A stretch of DNA of 9,016 bases, from positions 1 through 9,016 of the forward strand of contig CAZDCD010000051.1 of NCBI GenBank assembly GCA_964503885.1, read 5' to 3'. A model generated the notes under the pieces. The model saw only the letters and a list, made by a program, of their open reading frames with translations, was not told the DNA's origin and did no database searches. Shown here piece after piece: positions 7,174-9,016 of the stretch. This stretch comes from CAZDCD01 sp964503885. GTDB taxonomy: Bacteria; Bacteroidota; Bacteroidia; Bacteroidales; UBA10428. The translations under genes were made by a program, and so were the position numbers. The first letter of the stretch is position 1. Every line of letters starts with the position of its first letter.

Positions 7174-9016
7174 GTGCAGATTTTGATCCTAAAAGACTTC
7201 ACACATATCATCGATCAATTCCGGTTCGGGAAGCCGGTTTTCATTCGGGTGGCATTGATTGTCCTTCTGGCTGCCTTTTTTGCTGTTTGTTCCTATCCCC
7301 AGGATCCGTTATCATCCCTGGGATATGCCTATGAAAAAACAATCACTGTAAATGACAGTAAGGTAAGTGGTTCATCCGATTTCACTGATTTTCCGGTTCT
7401 TATAAGTTTCACCGATCCCGACCTCATTGCCTATCCCGTTGGAAAAGTCCGGAATGCCGGCGGATATGACATAGTTTTTACCGATGATGCCGGATTTAAG
7501 CTCGACCATGAGATCGAATACTACAATTCCGCCACGGGAAAATATATAGCCTGGGTGAAAGTACCGATCCTCTATCATATCCAGTCCACTATAATTAAAA
7601 TGTTGTATGGAAACCCTCAGATAACGGGAAATCCTTCAACAGCCAATACATGGAACGGCAGCTTTAAAGGTGTCTGGCACCTGAGCAACGATGATTTTTC
7701 CGATGCAACCACAAACAACAACGACGGTGTAAACAGCTCCACAACGGCTTCCACCGGAATGGTCGGAGAAGGGAGATATTTTGATGGCAGTAACGACAAG
7801 ATTTCGGTATCCCGGAATGCATCCCTTGAAGCCACAAACAATCTGACTATTTCACTCTGGTTCAGAAGGAATGATTTGCAGAATAACTGGGCAAAATTAT
7901 TGTGGTACGGTCAGAATACCAATGATCCATATGGTCCATATGGTCTTGAATTTAATAATAGTGCCGATGATAATATCGATGTGCATATCGCAAGAAGCCC
8001 AGGCAACTTTGTCACCCCCCAATCGGGTACAATTATTAATAACTCTACATGGTATTATGCTGTCGGTACTTTCAACGGTTCCACAGCCAGAATATATATA
8101 AATGGAAATTTAATCAACAGTTCAGGTCTTGCAGGCCCGATCGGCGATTATGACGGAACTAACGGCCTGGCAATCGGTGACAGGTATGTATCAAGCGGTC
8201 AAAAATTCAAAGGTGATATCGATGAAGTAAGGGTTATTACAAGTACACGTTCAGCCGACTGGATAATAACGGAATACAATAACCAGAATTCACCAGGTAC
8301 ATTTTATGGAGTTTCAGGAGAATCTCCCCACTCGGTTTACCATAATTTTGAAGTGTGTATCAATAACACGAATGCATTCTCGGTCCCCGACCTGTTCGAC
8401 ACATACGAATGGTTTATCGGCGGGGATTATACCATAATCGGGAATGATACTGAACATTCCATCGGTGTGCAGTGGAACCAGATCCCGGGAAGCACAATCA
8501 GCCTTGCGGTAACGAAGGGCGGCCAGCAGGATACATCCATTGATTATACCGTTACCGTTCATGCGCTGCCCGATCCCGATATTACCGGGGATACCGAGAT
8601 CTGTCCGGGAGCGGGTGCAGGCACAGTTTATTCTGTGACGAATAGCGGTAATACTTACAAATGGTATGTAATCGGAGGTACTATTCCCGGAGCTGATGAC
8701 CAATATAGCGTTACCATAAACCTGTCTGACGGGCGCGACACTGTTATCGTGGCTGAAACCAATAGCAATGGCTGTACGGCCTACGACTCCCTGACCGTCC
8801 TGGTTGAAGATAATGAGGTCCCTACCATCAACTGTGTGCCTTCCCCCCAGAATAAAGCGGCTGATGCCGGGGTATGTACATATACCACAGTAGGCAATGA
8901 ATTCAATCCAACCGCCTCGGGAGATAACTGCGGAGTGGCAAGTATTGTCAACAATCTTAATGGCACTTCCAGTCTTGCCGGTTATGTATTCCCGCTCGGC
9001 GCTACCCATGTGCGCT
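7174..9016 (+). CDS. Large secreted adhesin-like protein with DUF2341, LamG, PKD-like and HYR domains, 3' end beyond the window
   Basis: Likely an exported, cell-surface or released protein that binds glycans or other surfaces. The frame is open from 7117 to the window edge (614 codons counted from GTG 7174), with no stop. Basic residues (K20, R25) precede a hydrophobic stretch VALIVLLAAFFAVC at 26-39, a signal peptide probably cleaved within residues 39-44. DUF2341 spans about 50-160 (FPVLISF at 73-79, YDIVFTDDAG at 98-107, then HEIEYYN and IKMLYGN). A LamG/concanavalin-like domain spans about 160-383 (GVWHLSND, FDGSNDKI, LTISLWFR, FKGDIDEVRV). PKD-like modules follow at about 385-465 and 466-545 (TYKWYVIGGTI). 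An HYR-type repeat starts near 546 (DNEVPTINC, then DAGVCTYT and DNCG) and is cut by the window. In Bacteroidota such proteins usually end in a type IX secretion signal, which is not visible here. There is no ATG in frame before about 7603, inside DUF2341, so GTG 7174, TTG 7159, TTG 7183 or a frameshifted ATG 7113 must be the start. Confidence 0.85.
   Translation, partial: MQILILKDFTHIIDQFRFGKPVFIRVALIVLLAAFFAVCSYPQDPLSSLGYAYEKTITVNDSKVSGSSDFTDFPVLISFTDPDLIAYPVGKVRNAGGYDIVFTDDAGFKLDHEIEYYNSATGKYIAWVKVPILYHIQSTIIKMLYGNPQITGNPSTANTWNGSFKGVWHLSNDDFSDATTNNNDGVNSSTTASTGMVGEGRYFDGSNDKISVSRNASLEATNNLTISLWFRRNDLQNNWAKLLWYGQNTNDPYGPYGLEFNNSADDNIDVHIARSPGNFVTPQSGTIINNSTWYYAVGTFNGSTARIYINGNLINSSGLAGPIGDYDGTNGLAIGDRYVSSGQKFKGDIDEVRVITSTRSADWIITEYNNQNSPGTFYGVSGESPHSVYHNFEVCINNTNAFSVPDLFDTYEWFIGGDYTIIGNDTEHSIGVQWNQIPGSTISLAVTKGGQQDTSIDYTVTVHALPDPDITGDTEICPGAGAGTVYSVTNSGNTYKWYVIGGTIPGADDQYSVTINLSDGRDTVIVAETNSNGCTAYDSLTVLVEDNEVPTINCVPSPQNKAADAGVCTYTTVGNEFNPTASGDNCGVASIVNNLNGTSSLAGYVFPLGATHVR

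Noticed and set aside
7249..7310. Possible lipoprotein signal (cysteine after the hydrophobic stretch LLAAFFAVC)
   Set aside because: The residues before the cysteine (F, A, V) do not fit a lipobox, which needs a small residue directly before the cysteine. An ordinary signal peptide is likelier.
7925..7944. Short tandem repeat CCATATGGT (two copies)
   Set aside because: It encodes PYGPYG inside the LamG domain. Two copies of nine in-frame bases are unremarkable in such a protein.
8314..9009. A 231-codon open frame on the minus strand
   Set aside because: It lies wholly antisense to the DUF2341/LamG/HYR gene, whose translation has recognisable domains. The minus-strand protein looks like no known family and is a by-product of plus-strand codon use.

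Overview
The window looks like chromosomal DNA from a member of the Bacteroidota, probably a free-living or environmental one. The evidence is indirect but consistent. The tRNA gene has no encoded CCA. Shine-Dalgarno sequences are weak or absent. Three intergenic regions contain pairs resembling the Bacteroidota promoter (TTTG, about 19 bases, TAnnTTTG). The last gene has the DUF2341/LamG/PKD-like/HYR architecture that is common in secreted proteins of this phylum. No mobile element, CRISPR array or classical defence module was found.

Layout. Bases 1-67 are the 3' part of a tRNA-Arg(CCU) on the plus strand. Convergent to it, read right to left, is a two-gene ABC transporter unit: an ATPase (3578-4255) followed by a very long ten-helix FtsX/MacB-type permease (242-3496). 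Divergent from the ATPase is a polytopic GT-C-type membrane glycosyltransferase (4427-5851). Convergent with that is an unrecognised 284-residue soluble protein (5940-6794). A 360-380 bp intergenic region then leads to a plus-strand gene that runs off the right edge. This is a large secreted or surface protein with a signal peptide, a DUF2341 domain, a LamG (concanavalin-like) domain, two PKD-like modules and an HYR-type repeat.

How the parts work together. The ATPase and permease form one transporter, probably of the mechanotransmission type that acts on lipoproteins, lipids or envelope substrates. The glycosyltransferase acts on the outer side of the inner membrane, most likely with a polyprenyl-phosphate sugar donor. 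The adhesin-like protein is exported. All three therefore concern the cell envelope, but nothing in the sequence shows that they form one pathway. The middle segment, about 4260-7150, is visibly richer in A/T than the flanking ABC and adhesin genes.

The points most worth a second look are at the start of the adhesin gene. Its reading frame has no ATG for about 490 bases. A well-placed ATG with a ribosome-binding site lies in another frame just upstream, and a perfect 9-bp dyad with a 21-bp centre-to-centre spacing sits about 70 bases before that ATG. The unusually long permease with its large conserved-looking periplasmic domain, and the unrecognised protein at 5940-6794, are the other candidates for new biology.
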